Made by a program: the position numbers and the translations under genes. The notes beneath the pieces are model-generated. The model searched no databases and had not been told where the DNA came from. It saw only the letters and a program-made list of their open reading frames with translations. Positions 5,067 to 7,606 of a stretch of DNA of 7,606 nucleotides are shown here, in pieces (the stretch's first letter is position 1; the number at the start of each line of letters is the position of its first letter). Source of the stretch: Oxalobacteraceae bacterium (GTDB lineage Bacteria; Pseudomonadota; Gammaproteobacteria; Burkholderiales; Burkholderiaceae_D); the NCBI GenBank assembly GCA_003537575.1, contig DPRS01000047.1, positions 206,553 to 214,158 on the forward strand. The letters run 5' to 3'.

Positions 5067-6722
5067 ATGGATATACGACGTACCTTCCTGTGGGTTGTGT
5101 TTTCGATGTCAATCATCCTGTTGTGGGACAACTGGATGCGCCACAACGGCAAGCCATCGATGTTCTTCCCCTCCGCGACCCAGCAGGCCCAACCGGCCGC
5201 CGGCGCCGGCGACGCCGCCAGGTCGGATGTGCCGCAAGCCACTCCGACGACCCTGCCGGCAGCCACCGCCGCCGGTACGCCGGCCACGGCTGCAGCGCCG
5301 GGCGCCGCAGCTGCCGTCAAGACCGAGCGCATCGCCATCACCACCGACTTGCTGAAAGCCGAAGTCGATACCCTGGGCGGCAACCTGGTGCGGCTGGAAC
5401 TCCTGCAGCACAAGGAAAGCGCCGAATCCGACAAGAATGTGGTGCTGTTCGAGGAAAGCCGCAATTACCTGGCGCAGTCCGGCCTGATCGGCGGCCCTTT
5501 CCCGAACCACAAGTCGCCCTTCGTGGCGCTGCCCGGCGCGCGTTCGCTGGACGGCGGCAACCAGCTGCAGCTGGTGCTGGAATCCGAGCAGAACGGCGTC
5601 AAGCTGGTGAAGACCTACACCTTTAGCCGCAACAGCTACGTTATCGGCCTCGAGCAGAAAGTGGTCAACGCCAGCGGCGCGCCGATCACGCCGACCGCTT
5701 ACCTGCAGCTGACCCGCGACAACAGCAAGCTGCCGGGCGAATCGAAGTTCTACAGCACCTTTACCGGCCCGGCGATCTATACCGAGGCGGAGAAATTCCA
5801 GAAGATCGACTTCGAGGATATCGAAAAGGGCAAGGCGCCCAAGGCCGTGTCCGCCAACGAAGGCTGGGTCTCGATGGTGCAGCATTACTTTGTCTCGGCC
5901 TTCCTGCCGGAGGAAAAGGCGGCGCGCGAAATCTATACCGACAAGGTGGCCGCCAACCTGTACGCGGTCGGCACCAAGCTGCCGATGGGTACCGTGGCCC
6001 CGGGCGCTACCGCCGAGGTCGATGCCCAGCTGTACGCCGGCCCGCAGGAATCGGCGCGCCTGGAAAAATTCGCTCCCGGCTTTGATCTGGTCAAGGATTA
6101 CGGCTGGCTGACCGTGATCGCCAAGCCGATCTTCTGGCTGATGGACCAGATCCACAAGGTCATCGGCAACTGGGGCTGGACCATCATCGCCCTGACGGTG
6201 CTGATCAAGCTGGTGTTCTTCCCGCTGACCGCCGCCAGCTACCGCAGCATGGCCAAGATGAAGACCGTCACGCCGAAAATGACGGCGATCCGCGAACGCC
6301 ACAAGGGCGATCCGCAGAAGATGAATCAGGCCATGATGGAGCTGTACAAGACCGAGAAGATCAATCCGCTCGGCGGTTGCCTGCCGATCCTGGTGCAGAT
6401 GCCGGTGTTCATCGCGCTGTACTGGGTGCTGCTGGCTTCGGTCGAGATGCGCAACGCGCCGTGGATCGGCTGGATCCATGACCTGGCTTCGCCCGACCCG
6501 TGGTACATCCTGCCGGTGATCATGGCCGCCTCGATGTTCGTGCAAACCAAGCTGAATCCGACGCCGCCGGATCCGATGCAGGCCAAGATGATGATGTGGA
6601 TGCCGATTATCTTCTCGGTGATGTTCTTCTTCTTCCCGGCCGGCCTGGTGCTGTACTGGGTGGTGAACAACGTTCTGTCGATCGCTCAGCAATGGCTGAT
6701 CAACAAGAAGATGAAAGCCTAA
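5067..6722 (+). CDS. yidC: Membrane protein insertase YidC
   Basis: The 551-aa inner-membrane protein inserts and folds membrane proteins alone or with SecYEG. The Gram-negative YidC1 layout is visible: an N-terminal TM helix at about residues 6-21, an Ala/Pro/Thr-rich linker (38-84), the periplasmic domain (about 86-340), an amphipathic segment at 345-365, then the conserved core with TM2 at 368-388, a cytoplasmic charged hairpin at 389-435 (SYRSMAKMKTVTPKM), and helices near 438-460, 478-496 and 510-535. NPLGGCLPILVQMPVFIALYW and FFFPAGLVLYWVVNN are hallmark blocks. The positive groove residue, Arg366 in E. coli, is Lys381 here, a conservative change. The start ATG has no strong Shine-Dalgarno sequence, only AATAAAG nearby. 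It is the last gene of the operon and is followed by a perfect terminator. The protein appears complete, with a short basic tail. Confidence 0.98.
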   Translation: MDIRRTFLWVVFSMSIILLWDNWMRHNGKPSMFFPSATQQAQPAAGAGDAARSDVPQATPTTLPAATAAGTPATAAAPGAAAAVKTERIAITTDLLKAEVDTLGGNLVRLELLQHKESAESDKNVVLFEESRNYLAQSGLIGGPFPNHKSPFVALPGARSLDGGNQLQLVLESEQNGVKLVKTYTFSRNSYVIGLEQKVVNASGAPITPTAYLQLTRDNSKLPGESKFYSTFTGPAIYTEAEKFQKIDFEDIEKGKAPKAVSANEGWVSMVQHYFVSAFLPEEKAAREIYTDKVAANLYAVGTKLPMGTVAPGATAEVDAQLYAGPQESARLEKFAPGFDLVKDYGWLTVIAKPIFWLMDQIHKVIGNWGWTIIALTVLIKLVFFPLTAASYRSMAKMKTVTPKMTAIRERHKGDPQKMNQAMMELYKTEKINPLGGCLPILVQMPVFIALYWVLLASVEMRNAPWIGWIHDLASPDPWYILPVIMAASMFVQTKLNPTPPDPMQAKMMMWMPIIFSVMFFFFPAGLVLYWVVNNVLSIAQQWLINKKMKA

Positions 6723-6770
6723 ACCAGGTTGATGACAGCATAGCAACCCGACGTTGTTTTTCAACCAAAG

Positions 6771-6801
6771 AAAGCCCGCGGTCAGCATCGCGGGCTTTTT
6801 T
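6771..6801 (+). terminator. Intrinsic terminator after yidC
   Basis: AAGCCCGCG (6772-6780) and CGCGGGCTT (6789-6797) form a perfect 9-bp GC-rich stem with an 8-nt loop, followed by an uninterrupted T-run to 6801. It lies about 50 bp after the yidC stop and ends the rpmH-rnpA-yidD-yidC operon. An A-rich flank on the left makes weak activity on the other strand possible. Confidence 0.93.
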
Positions 6802-6819
6802 GTTATTCATGCCTTGGCA

Positions 6820-6825
6820 TAGAAT
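6820..6825 (+). promoter_or_regulatory. Possible -10 element of mnmE
   Basis: TAGAAT matches the -10 consensus at 5 of 6 positions and ends 6 bases before the mnmE ATG. No good -35 is visible 16-18 bp upstream, where the terminator T-run lies. If used, transcription would begin at or next to the start codon. The site is weak evidence by itself. Confidence 0.25.
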
Positions 6826-6831
6826 CAAATC

Positions 6832-7606
6832 ATGACATTCGATACTTTCCCCATAGCGGCAATCGCCACCGCCCCCGGCCGTGGCGGTATCGGCGTGGTG
6901 CGCGTCTCCGGCAAGAACCTTTCTTCGGTGATCGAGGCCGTGTGCGGCCTGGCATCGGGCAAGCAACTGCAGCCGCGCCACGCGACTTACCTTAAATTTC
7001 TGAATGAAGACGGCAGCACCATCGACCAGGGGCTGGCCATTCATTTCAAGGCGCCGCATTCGTATACCGGCGAAGACGTGCTCGAGCTGCAGGGGCATGG
7101 CGGGCCGGTGGTGCTGCAAATGCTGCTGGCGCGCTGCCTGCAGGCGGGCGCCGGCATCGGCTTACGCCTGGCGGAGCCCGGCGAATTCACTTACCGTGCT
7201 TACCTGAACGACAAGCTGGACCTGGCGCAGGCCGAGGCGGTAGCCGACCTGATCGATGCGTCCACCGAGGCGGCGGCGAAATCGGCGACGCAATCGCTGT
7301 CGGGCGAATTCTCGAAGACCATCAATGCGCTGGTGCAGAAAGTCATTGCGCTGCGCATGCTGGTGGAAGCCACGCTGGATTTTCCGGAAGAGGAAATCGA
7401 CTTCCTGGAAAAATCAAACGCGCGCGGCCAGCTTGCCGATATCCGCGCTTCGCTCGAGCAGGTATTCGCCCAGGCTTCGCAGGGCGCGCTGCTGCGCGAA
7501 GGCTTGAACGTAGTGCTGGCGGGACAGCCGAACGTCGGCAAGTCGTCGCTGCTGAATGCGCTGGCCGGGTCGGACGTGGCGATCGTCACGCCGATTGCCG
7601 GCACCA
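6832..7606 (+). CDS. mnmE: tRNA modification GTPase MnmE, N-terminal part (runs off the right edge)
   Basis: The open frame of 258 codons starts MTFDTFPIAAIATAPGRGGIGVVRVSG and is MnmE (TrmE), the GTPase that with MnmG adds the carboxymethylaminomethyl group to wobble U34 of certain tRNAs. The N-terminal folate-binding domain spans about residues 1-118, including HSYTGEDVLELQGHGG. The helical domain begins at PGEFTYRAYLNDKLDLAQAEAVADLID, and the inserted G domain starts near 225 with G1/Walker A GQPNVGKS at 231-238. The window ends within the G2 region (TPIAGT), so the rest of the G domain and the C-terminal helices with the Cys-containing tail are missing (full length is usually about 455 aa). 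No Shine-Dalgarno sequence is seen before the ATG. It lies after the yidC terminator, so it is probably a separate transcription unit. Tyr121, in GEFTYRA, is at a position where I expect Glu in many relatives. Confidence 0.98.
   Translation, partial: MTFDTFPIAAIATAPGRGGIGVVRVSGKNLSSVIEAVCGLASGKQLQPRHATYLKFLNEDGSTIDQGLAIHFKAPHSYTGEDVLELQGHGGPVVLQMLLARCLQAGAGIGLRLAEPGEFTYRAYLNDKLDLAQAEAVADLIDASTEAAAKSATQSLSGEFSKTINALVQKVIALRMLVEATLDFPEEEIDFLEKSNARGQLADIRASLEQVFAQASQGALLREGLNVVLAGQPNVGKSSLLNALAGSDVAIVTPIAGT

Noticed and set aside
5195..5215. GC-rich palindrome in the yidC linker
   Set aside because: It is explained by the Ala/Gly codons (GCC/GGC) of the low-complexity linker, and no T-run follows.
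5109..6788. A 559-codon open frame on the minus strand opposite yidC
   Set aside because: It is the antisense shadow of yidC in G/C-rich DNA. Its translation is full of His/Arg/Gln runs without any domain, while the plus-strand frame is an unmistakable YidC.
1..7606. Search by eye for CRISPR arrays, insertion sequences, tRNA/rRNA genes, toxin-antitoxin or defence genes
   Set aside because: None is supported. The window is fully accounted for by conserved core genes and short regulatory spacers.

Overview
This window is the chromosomal replication-origin neighbourhood of a Gram-negative bacterium, most likely a betaproteobacterium of the order Burkholderiales. The Oxalobacteraceae (Herbaspirillum/Collimonas type) are my best guess. 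The clues are the gene order gyrB-dnaN-dnaA diverging from rpmH-rnpA-yidD-yidC-mnmE, the protein sequences (GyrB with a short insertion after its DNGRGIP motif, YidC with a large periplasmic domain and an Ala/Pro-rich linker) and G/C-rich third codon positions. The genus is inferred from remembered family resemblance, not from a search.

Minus-strand arm, read leftwards from the centre: dnaA (initiator, 462 aa), a 265-bp spacer, dnaN (sliding clamp, 368 aa), a 123-bp spacer holding a strong hairpin-plus-T-run terminator, then the first 315 codons of gyrB, which runs off the left edge. Plus-strand arm, read rightwards: rpmH (L34, 44 aa), rnpA (RNase P protein), yidD and yidC, packed as one operon behind a good sigma70-type promoter and closed by a perfect intrinsic terminator. 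The first 258 codons of mnmE follow and run off the right edge at the G2 motif.

The two arms diverge from a 399-bp dnaA-rpmH spacer. It holds a perfect DnaA box (TTATCCACA) overlapping the predicted -35 element of dnaA, and the rpmH promoter. A second perfect DnaA box lies beyond the 3' end of dnaA, beside the most AT-rich stretch noticed in the window. The origin could therefore be in either spacer or span both. Genes in both arms are transcribed away from the centre, as expected for co-directional replication.

The genes share a logic: initiation (DnaA), processive synthesis (DnaN) and supercoil control (GyrB) on one side; ribosome and tRNA maturation (L34, RnpA, MnmE) and membrane protein insertion (YidD, YidC) on the other. 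All are core housekeeping genes and I see no accessory or defence system. The least expected signals are non-coding: a perfect 12-bp inverted repeat ending in a T-run inside the start of rnpA, which looks like an intragenic terminator or attenuator, and a possible short leader ORF with a strong Shine-Dalgarno sequence ahead of dnaN.
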